From Enhygromyxa salina (GTDB lineage: Bacteria; Myxococcota_A; Polyangia; Nannocystales; Nannocystaceae), in NCBI RefSeq assembly GCF_000737335.2, contig NZ_JMCC02000029.1:62001-126000 (forward strand): a DNA stretch of 64,000 nucleotides. The letters are read 5' to 3'. Position 1 is the first letter of the stretch, and the number at the start of each line of letters is the position of its first letter. Under the pieces are notes generated by a model, which saw only the letters and a program-made list of their open reading frames with translations, did no database searches and was not told the DNA's origin. Both the position numbers and the translations under genes were made by a program. Positions 52,169-62,631 of this stretch are shown here, piece after piece.

Positions 52169-53739
52169 TAGTATGCTTTCGCCATCAGCACGCGCTGCTT
52201 GGACGGCTTGCCCGAGAAGATGCACACGCCAGGCTCCGGCGCCGGGCCCTGACCCTCGAGGGGGATGCAGCGGATCGTGACCTTGGTGGCGTCCTTGATC
52301 GCGGTCTCGGTCTCGGTCGTACCGTCCCAGTGACACCACGCGAACTTGCTGTCCTCGCCCGCGAAGGTGGCCAGGAACTCGTCCCAGGTGTCGAGCGTGA
52401 CCGTGTTCGCGGCCCGCCGCGCGCGGGCCTGCTCGAGCAGCGCGGCCTGGTAGTCGAGCAAGCGCTGCTGGGCGCTGGCGATGAACTCTGCCTCGGGCAA
52501 GAACTGCTTGCCGCTGACCGCTTCGGTGTCCACGCGCATCTTGAGGCAGACCTGGCCCTTCTCGAGGTCCTTGGGCCCAAGCTCGATCCGCATGGGCACG
52601 CCGCGGCGCTCCCAGTCATAGAATTTGGCGCCCGGACGCAGATCACGATCGTCGATCACGACCTCCAAGAAGTCCCGGAACCGGGCTCGCGGGGTCGACA
52701 GGTCGATCTCGCTGAGCGCGGCCTTGATCCGCTCTGCGGCGGCGAGGACCTGCGCCTTTTGCTCGTCCGTGCGGAAGATCGGGATGATCGCAACGTGGAT
52801 CGGCGCGACCAGAGGCGGCAACACCAAGCCGGCGTCGTCGCTGTGGGTCATCACGAGCCCGCCGATCAGCCGGGTGCTCACGCCCCACGAGGTCTGCCAC
52901 ACGTACTCGAGCTCGCCGGCCTCGTTCTGGAACTTGACGTCGAAGGCCTTGCCAAAATTCTGGCCAAGATCGTGGCTGGTGCCGGCTTGCAGCGCCTTGC
53001 CGTCTTGCATGTAGGCTTCGATGCAGGTCGTGTCGAGCGCGCCCGCGAACCGCTCGGTCGCCGTCTTGGTCCCGCGGATCACCGGCATCGCCAGGACTTG
53101 CTCGGCGAAGTCGCCGTAGATCTCGAGCATGCGCAGCACCTCGGCGCTCGCCTCTTCGTGGCTGGCGTGGGCCGTGTGCCCCTCTTGCCACAAGAACTCG
53201 GTGGTCCGCAGGAACATCCGCGTGCGCAGCTCCCAGCGCATCACGTTGGCCCATTGATTGATCAGCAAGGGCAGGTCGCGGTGCGAGTCGATCCACTTGG
53301 CAAAGAAGTGGCCAATGATCGTCTCGGACGTGGGGCGGATCGCGTAGGGCTCTTCGAGCTCGGCGCCGCCGGCCTGGGTCACGACCGCGAGCTCCGGGGC
53401 GAAGCCTTCGACGTGCTCGGCCTCCTTCGTGATGAAGGACATCGGGACCAGCAGCGGGAAGTAGGCGTTCTTGTGGCCGGTGTCCTTGAAGCGCCCGTCG
53501 AGATCGCGCTGGATCTTCTCCCACACCGCGTAGCCGTGGGGCTTGATGACCATGCAGCCCTTGACGACCTTGGCGGGCTCGGCCAGCTCGCCGAAGCGGA
53601 TCACGTCTTGGTACCACTGCGGGTAGTCGTCGGCGCGGGTGGCGATCGCCAGCTCGTGCTGCTTGCCTTGCTTCTGGCCTTGCTTCTGGCCTTGCTTTTG
53701 GCCCCGCTTTTGGCCCTGTTTGTCGCCGGCTTGGGACAT
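52168..53739 (-). CDS. proS: Prolyl-tRNA synthetase, archaeal/eukaryote-like type
   Basis: The ATG at 53739 begins MSQAGDKQGQKRGQKQ. The first ~30 residues are a QGQK repeat tail absent from ordinary ProS. The class II core shows VIKPHGYAVWEKI, YAIRPTSETIIGHFFAKWID (motif 2 type) and WRLRTR-like ELRTRMFLRTTEFLWQEGHT. The anticodon-binding domain follows (HVAIIPIFRTDEQKAQVLAA). The C-terminal zinc-type domain ends with FAWCHWDGTT and a final Tyr (LMAKAY), as in ProS type 3. It charges tRNA-Pro. It is the first gene of an operon with three downstream genes, all overlapping. Confidence 0.95.
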   Translation of the reverse strand: MSQAGDKQGQKRGQKQGQKQGQKQGKQHELAIATRADDYPQWYQDVIRFGELAEPAKVVKGCMVIKPHGYAVWEKIQRDLDGRFKDTGHKNAYFPLLVPMSFITKEAEHVEGFAPELAVVTQAGGAELEEPYAIRPTSETIIGHFFAKWIDSHRDLPLLINQWANVMRWELRTRMFLRTTEFLWQEGHTAHASHEEASAEVLRMLEIYGDFAEQVLAMPVIRGTKTATERFAGALDTTCIEAYMQDGKALQAGTSHDLGQNFGKAFDVKFQNEAGELEYVWQTSWGVSTRLIGGLVMTHSDDAGLVLPPLVAPIHVAIIPIFRTDEQKAQVLAAAERIKAALSEIDLSTPRARFRDFLEVVIDDRDLRPGAKFYDWERRGVPMRIELGPKDLEKGQVCLKMRVDTEAVSGKQFLPEAEFIASAQQRLLDYQAALLEQARARRAANTVTLDTWDEFLATFAGEDSKFAWCHWDGTTETETAIKDATKVTIRCIPLEGQGPAPEPGVCIFSGKPSKQRVLMAKAY

Positions 53740-53819
53740 GGGCGCAGTGTCGCTGATTACCAGCGGGGCGCAAGGGCACACCCTGGGCCGGGGCGGTCGT
53801 GGTGTGTAGGCTGCAACCC

Positions 53820-54539
53820 GTGACCCGCGCCGAGAAGGCTCAGAAGATCCTCGCGATTTTGGACGAGCTCTACCCCGACCCGCCGATCCCCCTGCGCCAC
53901 CAGGATCCCTTCACGCTGCTGATCGCCGTGCTGCTCTCGGCCCAGACCACCGACGCCCGGGTCAACGAGGTCACGCCCGCCCTGTTCAACGACGGCCCGA
54001 CCCCCGCGACGATGGCCGCGCTGAGCACCGCGACGATCCTCCGCCACATCCGCACCCTGGGTCTGGCGCCGACCAAAGCCAAGCGGGTCAAGGCGCTGGC
54101 CCAGCAGCTCGTCGACGAGTTCGATGGTGAGGTCCCGCGCGACTTCGCGGGGCTCGAGTCGCTGCCGGGCGTCGGCCACAAGACCGCGGGCGTGGTCATG
54201 GCCCAGGCTTTTGGCGAGCCCGCGTTTCCGGTTGACACACACATCCACCGGCTCGCGGCGCGCTGGGGTCTGTCCACTGGCAAGACCGTCGAGCTGACCG
54301 AGCGCGACCTCAAGAAGGTGTTTCCAAAGTCACGCTGGGGCGACGCGCACCTGAAGATCATCTACTTCGCGCGCGAGCACTGTCCGGCGCAGTACCACGA
54401 GCTCGAGGGCTGTCCGATCTGCGGCTGGGCGGCGAGCAAGAAGCGGACCCTGGCCGAGCGCCGAGCCAACAATCTGGCCCGGCAAGAGGCCAGCGTGCGG
54501 CTAAAAGCGGCCCGCAAGCCAGTCATTACCCCAACTTAA
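53820..54539 (+). CDS. nth: Endonuclease III (DNA glycosylase/AP lyase)
   Basis: A GTG start gives (V)TRAEKAQKILAILDELYPD; an upstream GTG at 53799 is possible. LLIAVLLSAQTTDARVNEV is the conserved family helix. SLPGVGHKTAGVV contains the HhH motif with catalytic Lys, and FPVDTHIHRL the catalytic Asp. The C-terminal iron-sulfur loop has three visible Cys (HCPAQYHELEGCPIC), without the usual fourth and with wider spacing. The enzyme removes oxidised pyrimidines. It is divergent from proS. Confidence 0.94.
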   Translation: MTRAEKAQKILAILDELYPDPPIPLRHQDPFTLLIAVLLSAQTTDARVNEVTPALFNDGPTPATMAALSTATILRHIRTLGLAPTKAKRVKALAQQLVDEFDGEVPRDFAGLESLPGVGHKTAGVVMAQAFGEPAFPVDTHIHRLAARWGLSTGKTVELTERDLKKVFPKSRWGDAHLKIIYFAREHCPAQYHELEGCPICGWAASKKRTLAERRANNLARQEASVRLKAARKPVITPT

Positions 54540-54543
54540 ACTT

Positions 54544-54658
54544 CGCCGACCTCGCCGACCTCGCCGACCTCGCCGACCCCGCCGACCCCGCCGGCTGCAG
54601 TCGGCGAAGCAACTGTACACGTCCGGCGAAGCAACTGTACACGTCCGCCGAAGCCACC
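54544..54658. repeat. Two short tandem-repeat tracts
   Basis: The first tract is a run of about five 9-bp CGCCGACCT units with a CCC variant. The second is two identical 22-bp units CGGCGAAGCAACTGTACACGTC, then a partial third starting CGCCGAAGCC. They lie between the nth stop and the interrupted repeat unit that carries hairpin element copy 2. Confidence 0.85.
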
Positions 54659-54945
54659 CGAGCCCCCTTCTAGAGCGCCGATCAGTTTGGAGTCGCGTCG
54701 TCAGGTGCGTCTGGGGCCGTTCCTGCCTAGGAGGGAGGCCGAAGCTGTATCCGGCATACTGCGAGTGCCGACCGACAACGGCAGGAGCGGCCCCAGATGT
54801 GCCTGGCGTCGTGAATTCAAACTGATCGGCGCTCTAGGGGGCCACACATGCGGATGCGAACAAGCGGCCCCGAGGAGCGAAGCGACCAGACGCGTCAGCG
54901 GCTGCAGTCGGCGAAGGGCCAATATCTCTGTGGGGGTCATGACCA
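54656..54945 (+). repeat. Array-type repeat unit interrupted by hairpin element copy 2
   Basis: GAGCCCCCTTC on the left and GGGGGCCACACAT on the right of the hairpin element are the halves of the GAGCCCCCTTC-GAGGGGGCC hairpin seen intact three times in the 39-kb array. Downstream, GCGAACAAGCGGCCCCGAGG, AGCGAAGCGA and TCTGTGGGGGTCATG keep the order found in the array. So this is a diverged array unit with the element inserted into its hairpin loop. It ends 17 bases before the M50 protease start. Confidence 0.75.
54670..54837 (+). repeat. 168-bp hairpin element, copy 2
   Basis: The terminal 20 bases CTAGAGCGCCGATCAGTTTG are perfectly inverted at the right end. The 58-base arms have 49 Watson-Crick positions. 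Of the nine differences, seven would be G-U pairs in a plus-strand transcript. The ~52-base loop (TAGGAGGGAGGCCGAAGCTG onward) is nearly identical to copy 1. No transposase is encoded, so it would be a non-autonomous element or a structured RNA gene. Confidence 0.9.
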
Positions 54946-54961
54946 GTGCTAGGCTGCGTTT

Positions 54962-55699
54962 GTGTTCCTCACCGAGCCCCAGTCCACCAAGTTCGACGTG
55001 CACTTCTCGGTCGGCAACATCCCCGTCCGCGTGCACCCCATGTTCTGGCTGATCTCGATCGTGTTCGGCGCCTATGGCGTGCGCAACGCTGGGATCAACA
55101 TCTTCGTGGGCATGGCGCTGTGGACTGCAGCGGTGTTCATCTCCATCCTCATCCACGAGCTTGGCCACGCGCTCACGGCCAAGGCCTACGGCTGGCCGCC
55201 GCGGATCGTGCTGCACAGCATGGGCGGCCTGGCGATCTTCAGCCCCGGCAGCCAGAGCCGCAAACAGCGGATCCTCATCGACTTCATGGGCCCGGGCGCC
55301 GGCTTCATCTTTGGCGGTCTGATCTTCGTGGGTGTGTTGCTCAGTGGCCACAGCGCGGACTTGCTTCCGGGCATCGGGCCCAGGATCGGCAGCGGCCCGC
55401 CGCTCTCGGGCGGCGGTCGGCTCGAGCTGTTCGTATTGTTTCTGCTCTACGTGAACATCTTCTGGGGGCTGCTCAACTTGGTGCCCGTGCAGCCGCTCGA
55501 CGGCGGTCACATCGCCAAGGCGATCATCGAAAAATTTCGCCCGCGCGACTCCTGGGCGGTCGCGCTCAAGCTTGGGATCGGCACCGCGGCGGTGCTGGCC
55601 GTGACGGCGCTCCTCGTCACCGGCGAGATCTTCATTGGGATCATGTTCGGCCTGCTCGGCTACCAGAACTTTCAGATGTTGCAGCAGGTCCAGCGGTAG
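54962..55699 (+). CDS. Site-2-protease-like M50 metallopeptidase
   Basis: A GTG start is used. The zinc motif LIHELGHALTAKAYG (HExxH) lies in a hydrophobic helix. The second metal motif NLVPVQPLDGGHI (Pro..DGG) follows at ~residue 175. About five hydrophobic helices (NIFVGMALWTAAVFISI; LLVTGEIFIGIMFGLLG) place it in the inner membrane. Family members cut membrane-anchored substrates such as anti-sigma factors. No anti-sigma gene is adjacent. The gene begins just after a repeat unit. Confidence 0.9.
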   Translation: MFLTEPQSTKFDVHFSVGNIPVRVHPMFWLISIVFGAYGVRNAGINIFVGMALWTAAVFISILIHELGHALTAKAYGWPPRIVLHSMGGLAIFSPGSQSRKQRILIDFMGPGAGFIFGGLIFVGVLLSGHSADLLPGIGPRIGSGPPLSGGGRLELFVLFLLYVNIFWGLLNLVPVQPLDGGHIAKAIIEKFRPRDSWAVALKLGIGTAAVLAVTALLVTGEIFIGIMFGLLGYQNFQMLQQVQR

Positions 55700-55747
55700 C
55701 GCACCGGCCCACGCAGTACGCAGCACGCAGCAGGGGGGCTCCCGAGC

Positions 55748-56068
55748 TCAGAGGGTCCCCAGGACCTCGCCGCTCTTTTCTTCGCAGTCGCTGCGGCTGA
55801 CCTTGATCCAGCCCTTGCCTTCGCACGCGTTCTCGCCTGCGCAAGCGTGCTCGATTCCAAGGTCCGGCTTGTTGACTGCGCAGGCGCTCTCGCCCGTGCA
55901 GCTGTTGATCCCGAAGCACTTGACCTGCTCGTCGGCGGTCACGGCGGGACCTGGGGTGGCGGTTGGCTCAGAGGTGACCTCCGTCGTTGTCTTCTTGCAT
56001 CCGCCCAAGAACAGGGCGGCGGCGGACAGGGCGAAGGCGGACATGAATTGCTTGCTGTTCTTGGTCAT
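55748..56068 (-). CDS. bufA2: Bufferin-type Cys-rich precursor (DUF2282/BufA2-like) with lipobox
   Basis: This 106-residue protein has a signal peptide ending FLGGCKK (lipobox Cys24). The core carries six Cys at ~51, 57, 63, 76, 82 and 95 in the pattern KCFGINSCTGESAC..HACAGENACEGKGW..DCEEKSG. This matches the DUF2282 (BufA2) type (KCxGxNSCxGxxxC..CAGxNxCxGKGW) found with DUF692/MNIO enzymes. Bufferins are copper-binding peptides in which Cys are converted to modified rings. Other bufferins use a plain Sec signal; a lipid anchor here would be unusual. It is divergent from the MNIO gene, 221 bp apart. Gene symbol by family, not by identity. Confidence 0.82.
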   Translation of the reverse strand: MTKNSKQFMSAFALSAAALFLGGCKKTTTEVTSEPTATPGPAVTADEQVKCFGINSCTGESACAVNKPDLGIEHACAGENACEGKGWIKVSRSDCEEKSGEVLGTL

Positions 56069-56241
56069 GCGTGGGTCCCGGCGTGGGTCGAGCTTGGCGG
56101 GTCAGCGCCCGCGAGGTCAAACGCCAACGACCGGGCCGTCCAAGCGTTACCAAGCGCCATCTTCGGCGCCCGTGCGGGCGGCTGGCCCGACGGACGTCGC
56201 CGCCACGACCAAGTTTGCGGGCCTTCGGGCGGCCCAGATGA

Positions 56242-58056
<1,815 letters not shown>

Positions 58057-58109
58057 GCGAGCTTCGCGGGCCGCAGTCACTGACTTCGCCGTGGTAGCAT
58101 CCTGTGCCA

Positions 58110-59387
58110 ATGCAACCTCTTCTTCGGACTTCTGTAGTCGCTTGCGTGTTCGCTGGCCTGGGCGTGTGGGGTTGTGGCGGGGACGACGGGCGCACCCTCA
58201 ACCCGTTCCTCAGCGGCGAGAGCGACGGTGATGGTGACGCCGAGACCAGCAGCGGCGACGGAGACGGCGACGGCGACGGCGACGGAGACGGCGACGGCGA
58301 CGGAGACAACGCCAGCTGTGGCGACGGCGTGGTCCAGCCTGGCGAGCAGTGTGATCTGGGCCCGCAAAATTCCGAGCAGGGCCAGTGCACGCCGAACTGC
58401 TTCATCGCCTCGTGCGGTGATGGCTACGTGTACGAGGGCTTCGAAGAGTGCGACGACGGCAACCCCGACAACACCGACGACTGCGTGCAGGACTGCGTCG
58501 CCGCCAGCTGTGGCGATGGGTTCGTGCAGACCGGTGTCGAGGAGTGTGACGACGGCAACGACATCGACGACGACGGGTGCAACAGCCAGTGCTTGCCCGG
58601 CACCTGCGGCGACGGGGTGGTCCAGGACGGCGAGCAGTGCGATGACGCCAACGGCGACACAACCGACATGTGCCCGGCGTGCCAGCTCGCGTATTGCGGC
58701 GACGGCTACACGCAAGCTGGGGTCGAGGCGTGCGACGACGGCAACGAAGACGACACCGACGCGTGCCTGCCAGGCATCTGTGAGCCCAACGTGTGCGGCG
58801 ACGGCTTCGTCCACGCGGGCGTCGAGGAGTGTGACGACGGCAACGACGACGACACCGACGCCTGCCCTACGAGCTGCGCCCCAGCCACCTGCGGCGACGG
58901 CTTCGTGCAGGCCAACGTAGAAGAGTGTGACGACGGCAACGACGTCGATGACGACGGCTGCGCCAATGATTGCACCGCCAACAATTGCCTGCAGGACTGG
59001 CTCGTTGGCGATCTCGCTTGCAACCCGGTCCACGGCCCCTGCCAGGACTCCGAGCCGGGCTACCACTGGAAGGGCTTGTACATGCAAAACAACGTGCAGT
59101 ACGCCTGCTGGTGGCACACCAAGAACCAAGGCTGGAACACCACCACCAACACAAATTTCTGGGCGCTGGCAGACCACTTTTTGCTCGACACGGGGGTCGG
59201 GACCTCGAAGTGGTGCTACTCGTTCGCCTCGGATCCCTGCCAGTCCGGCGCCTGCGCGCAGGGGCCCAACCCCGCCAGCTACTTCTTGCAAGCCAACGTG
59301 GGCGCGTGGGGCTGGTGCGGCGGCAACCCGTTCGAGAGCGGTGGTTTCGTGTGCATTCCGGCGCCCATGGGCGTGCCCTGCGAGTGA
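58110..59387 (+). CDS. GD-linker lipoprotein with DUF4215 Cys repeats
   Basis: A signal peptide with lipobox GVWGC is followed by a GDGDGD linker. About seven DUF4215 repeats (CGDGFVQxGVEECDDGNDxDxDxC) occupy residues ~70-290. The C-terminal ~130 residues include WHTKNQGWNTTTN and an even number of Cys, forming an unrecognised disulfide domain. It is close in style to the lipoprotein at 13.2 kb, without the RCC1 propeller. Its TGA overlaps the GTG of a small membrane protein gene. Confidence 0.85.
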   Translation: MQPLLRTSVVACVFAGLGVWGCGGDDGRTLNPFLSGESDGDGDAETSSGDGDGDGDGDGDGDGDGDNASCGDGVVQPGEQCDLGPQNSEQGQCTPNCFIASCGDGYVYEGFEECDDGNPDNTDDCVQDCVAASCGDGFVQTGVEECDDGNDIDDDGCNSQCLPGTCGDGVVQDGEQCDDANGDTTDMCPACQLAYCGDGYTQAGVEACDDGNEDDTDACLPGICEPNVCGDGFVHAGVEECDDGNDDDTDACPTSCAPATCGDGFVQANVEECDDGNDVDDDGCANDCTANNCLQDWLVGDLACNPVHGPCQDSEPGYHWKGLYMQNNVQYACWWHTKNQGWNTTTNTNFWALADHFLLDTGVGTSKWCYSFASDPCQSGACAQGPNPASYFLQANVGAWGWCGGNPFESGGFVCIPAPMGVPCE

Positions 59388-59554
59388 GCGCGCTGCGGAC
59401 CAAGCTCGAACGCGTCGCGCTCGTGGCCGGGATCGGCATGGGCGTCACGCTGCTTGGCGTAGGGATCTGGCTGGTCACTTGGATCTTCCCGATCGGCACG
59501 GGCGCGGCAGCGAGCCGAGCTTGCGCAGGCGGTGCTCCAACCGGGCGGGCTTGA
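59384..59554 (+). CDS. Small single-span membrane protein (tentative)
   Basis: A GTG overlaps the upstream TGA (GTGA), giving a ~56-residue product (V)SALRTKLERVALVAG with one hydrophobic helix (LVAGIGMGVTLLGVGIWLVT). Overlap and hydrophobicity favour a real small protein, but the short length leaves chance open. Nothing is known of its function. Confidence 0.4.
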   Translation: MSALRTKLERVALVAGIGMGVTLLGVGIWLVTWIFPIGTGAAASRACAGGAPTGRA

Positions 59555-59680
59555 AGTCCTGAGCTTGGCGAGTTCGGCACGTGGCGCTGGAAGCTCCAGA
59601 CTGCGCGTCTGGCCAGGGTCTCGAGTCACGCCGCGAACCTGCGATCCCCCAACCGACCCAGCGTGATACCCTGACCGGAC

Positions 59681-61390
59681 ATGGCGCGGCGAACGGCACC
59701 TCAGCGACGTGTGGTCGTGGGCGGCGAAGGTGGCGCCCGGCGGATGATCATGGCTCCGTCCGTGACCCCCGTCAGCGAGCTCTCGCTCGACGACCGCCCC
59801 CTCGCGATCGAGCGCAGCGCCGACGCGCGCTACCTGATCGTCACGCTGCCCTACGAGCTGTGGATCATCGACGCGAAGACTCTCGCCGAGCAGCGCACGA
59901 TCCCGCTGAGCATGGCCTGGCCTTCCGTGGTCGAAGGCTGGGAGGGCGCGCTGTGGATCGGCGGGCAGCACTTGTTTCGTGGGAGCGTTGGCTCGACCGC
60001 GGTGACCAAAGCCGGCACCAAGCTCGGCGGCTACGTCGACCACGTGACCCTGATCCGCGACGACCTGCTGTGTGGCGTCGGGAGCCAGGGTGAATTGTTG
60101 TGGGACATCGATCGCGACGCGCCCGTTCACAAGCGCAAGTCCCCGGGTCCGGCCGCGATCGCCGTGGTCGCCAGCGCGGACGGCCGCGCGGTGTTCAGCG
60201 ACGGCAGCCCCACCGCGTGGGTGATCGATCCAGCCCACCCCGCTGGCTACGCGCAGCTGCGGCTCAGCGCGACCAGCCCGGTGCCCGTCGCGGCCGAGGG
60301 GATAGTGCGCCTCGCTCGCACCGACGGCACGCGTGGCGGTCGGGTGTTGCTCGCGGCCCGCGATGGCGCGGTCGCGTGGACCGGCCGAGATCTCCGCTTG
60401 GCCGGCGAGCGTCTCCCAGCCGGCAAGCGCGACATGACCCCGCTGGCGATCGCGGGTGACGAGCGGTGGGTCTACGTGCTTCGCGGTCGTGGGACCTTGC
60501 AGCGGTTCTTGATCGCCCAGCCCAATCAGGCGCGCGCGGGCGGCTCGGGCGGCTCCAAGCACAAGGGCAAGAAGCGTCGTCAGCAACACCAGCCGCTGCC
60601 CGGTCAGCAGGCCGGCGAGCTCGAGCCGCCGCCGCTGCCCGAGGCCCAAGAGGTTCGGCTCGACAAGCTCGCCGAGTGCATGACCCTGCTCGTCGACGAC
60701 GACAAGCGCACGCTCGTGCTTGGCGGCCCCAAGGCCGACGCCCGGCTTGGTCGCCTGTGGACCGTTGACCCAGACGCGCTCGACTGGAAAGAGCTGCAGC
60801 TGGGCGAGCGGATCCTCGAGCCGCTGCCACCCCCCCCAGATCCGGACGCCGAGCCCCCGCCGCCGCAGCGGCCTAGCTTCATCGCAACCAAGAACAAGCT
60901 GAGCGGACCCAAGATCTCGGCTGTGTCCGTCGACGACATCGTCGGCAAGGTTGGTGACGCTGGGGTCGAGTACTGGCTGACCCACGGCAGCGGCACCGTG
61001 CTGGATCGGCCAACGCAGCGGCGCAGCGTCGCCGACACCTTGCCGGGCGACGCTGCCTTGCTGCCAGCCATGGTCCGCTTCAACGAGGGGACCGCTCGGC
61101 CTGCCTTGCTGATCTGGCCCGGCGTCGTCGAGGACTACGACGGCGCCCCGCCGGAGCCGCAGCTGCTGGTCTGGGGCGACGATCCGCGGGCCTGGATGCC
61201 CCTCGAGACCCCGCAGCTGCGCGCCCAAAAGTGGGCACGCACCGACGTGTTCCCGATCCAAGTCGCGCTCGCGGGTGTGCCCGAAGGGCTGCCCGGGAAG
61301 CGACAGACGCTCGATCCAAAGTGGAATGATCCGCAGCACTTCGAGGCCATGGCCAAGGAGTGCAAGAAGCTGCTGAAGATCTTGTGGTAG
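59681..61390 (+). CDS. Beta-propeller-like protein of unknown function
   Basis: A 569-residue protein without signal peptide. Repeating beta-rich segments (RPLAIERSADARYLIVTLPY, GAVAWTGRDLRLAGERLP, RLWTVDPDALDWKEL) suggest a propeller. A basic low-complexity insertion (GGSKHKGKKRRQQHQ) and a Pro-rich stretch (LPPPPDPDAEPPPP) separate the halves. The C-terminal helix ends KECKKLLKILW. The gene stands apart from neighbours by ~130 bp on the left. The role is unknown; such proteins often score ligands or partners in bacterial contact systems. Confidence 0.65.
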   Translation: MARRTAPQRRVVVGGEGGARRMIMAPSVTPVSELSLDDRPLAIERSADARYLIVTLPYELWIIDAKTLAEQRTIPLSMAWPSVVEGWEGALWIGGQHLFRGSVGSTAVTKAGTKLGGYVDHVTLIRDDLLCGVGSQGELLWDIDRDAPVHKRKSPGPAAIAVVASADGRAVFSDGSPTAWVIDPAHPAGYAQLRLSATSPVPVAAEGIVRLARTDGTRGGRVLLAARDGAVAWTGRDLRLAGERLPAGKRDMTPLAIAGDERWVYVLRGRGTLQRFLIAQPNQARAGGSGGSKHKGKKRRQQHQPLPGQQAGELEPPPLPEAQEVRLDKLAECMTLLVDDDKRTLVLGGPKADARLGRLWTVDPDALDWKELQLGERILEPLPPPPDPDAEPPPPQRPSFIATKNKLSGPKISAVSVDDIVGKVGDAGVEYWLTHGSGTVLDRPTQRRSVADTLPGDAALLPAMVRFNEGTARPALLIWPGVVEDYDGAPPEPQLLVWGDDPRAWMPLETPQLRAQKWARTDVFPIQVALAGVPEGLPGKRQTLDPKWNDPQHFEAMAKECKKLLKILW

Positions 61391-61399
61391 CGCGGCGGG

Positions 61400-61795
61400 T
61401 CAGGTCGTCGCGGGCATGTCTGGGAGCTTGCGGTTGGCTGGGCGCAGAAACCACGACGCAAAGGTCACCGCGAGAAACACCAACGGCGCCACGATCTCGC
61501 TGGCCTCGTTCGACATGATGTGCACGTAGGCCGCCCCGATGAAGTCGATCACCAAGCCGGCGTAGGCCCACTCCTTGAGCCGCGCGAATTTGGGGGCCAA
61601 GATCGCCGCCGCGGCCAGTAGCTTGGCGATGCCCAACAGCGGCGGCAAGTAGAGCGGAATACCCAGGCGCTCCATCGACTCGACCAGATCGGGTGGACCG
61701 ACCAAGTCCATGATGCCGCTTCCGATCAGCGCCGCGCCAAGCAAGCCGGTTGTCGCCCAATAGCCGATCTTGCGTCCCTTGGAGTCTTCGGTCAT
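61400..61795 (-). CDS. DoxX-like membrane protein
   Basis: I chose the ATG at 61795 (MTEDSKGRKIGYWATTGLLG) because an upstream extension lacks membrane character. Four hydrophobic helices (ATTGLLGAALIGSGIMDL; LLGIAKLLAAAAIL; YAGLVIDFIGAAYVHIM; VAPLVFLAVTFASWFL) and the YLPPLLGIAKLLAA..APKF motif match DoxX-like small quinone-related membrane proteins. Members are linked to redox stress. It is convergent with the propeller-like gene. Confidence 0.85.
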   Translation of the reverse strand: MTEDSKGRKIGYWATTGLLGAALIGSGIMDLVGPPDLVESMERLGIPLYLPPLLGIAKLLAAAAILAPKFARLKEWAYAGLVIDFIGAAYVHIMSNEASEIVAPLVFLAVTFASWFLRPANRKLPDMPATT

Positions 61796-61901
61796 GGGAA
61801 AGTCTCGCAGATGCGTGCAGGGGTGACCAGTCTGAGCCGATCTCGTCGCCGCGGCCTCCGCGAGCGAGCGGCGAACCGCACTGGATGTATGATCCGAGGG
61901 C

Positions 61902-62450
61902 ATGGGCGAGCCAGCGACCTACGCTGAGTACCTCGCGCTCGAGGCTGACAGCGAGGTGCGCCTCGAGTTTGTCGACGGGTCTGTCTACGCCATGGCGGGC
62001 GGGACGCCAGAGCACGCTCGTCTGGCGATGGCGATCGGGGCAGAGCTACGCGTGGTGCTCCGCGCCAAGGGCTGCGCCGTATACAGCAGCGACCTCAAGC
62101 TACGCATCGACGCGACCAACCGCAGCACCTACGCGGACGTCGCGGTAGTCTGCGGCGACGAGCGTCACGCGGACATCGATCCCAATGCCGTGACGAACCC
62201 GACGATCATCGTCGAGGTGCTCTCGCCTTCAACGGAGGCTGCCGATCGCGGCGAAGAGTGGCGCCACTACCAGCGTCTGCCTTCGCTGCGAGAGTACGTG
62301 TTGATCTCTCAGGACGAGCCCTACGTCGAGGTCTTCCGGCGCGACGAGTGGATCTTGCGGACCAGTGTCGCCGGCGGGGTGCTCGAGCTGCCCTCGCACG
62401 GGGTCTCGATCGCCGTCGATGCGATCTACGCAGACCCACGCGCAGTCTGA
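61902..62450 (+). CDS. Uma2-family (DUF820) restriction-endonuclease-like protein
   Basis: Typical features include ATYAEYLALEADSEVRLEFVDG, YAMAGGTPEHARLA, and DVAVVCGDER with PTIIVEVLSPSTEAADRGEE. The D..ExxS region fits the PD-(D/E)XK nuclease core of Uma2. WRHYQRLPSLREYVLISQDE follows as usual. Many copies of this family occur per genome in filamentous and gliding bacteria, with unknown physiological roles. No partner gene is evident. Confidence 0.9.
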   Translation: MGEPATYAEYLALEADSEVRLEFVDGSVYAMAGGTPEHARLAMAIGAELRVVLRAKGCAVYSSDLKLRIDATNRSTYADVAVVCGDERHADIDPNAVTNPTIIVEVLSPSTEAADRGEEWRHYQRLPSLREYVLISQDEPYVEVFRRDEWILRTSVAGGVLELPSHGVSIAVDAIYADPRAV

Positions 62451-62631
62451 GCGGTGGACAGCATCGACTCAGGCTGCTGACCGCGGGCCCCGCTCTCCCC
62501 TTGGACGGGAAGTCGCGCTCGGCGAGCTCTCCCTTTGGGTGTGGAATTGACGGATGGACTCGAACCTGACTGCGAGGTCTGCGCCAGCATCAACAAAGTC
62601 TCGTACTTGATCGCGTAGACCCTCGCAAGCG

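Noticed and set aside
62540..62566. tRNA gene suggested by TGGACTCGAACC (T-arm-like on the minus strand)
   Set aside because: The T-stem has only two pairs and no anticodon or acceptor stem can be formed; at most an attachment-site relic.
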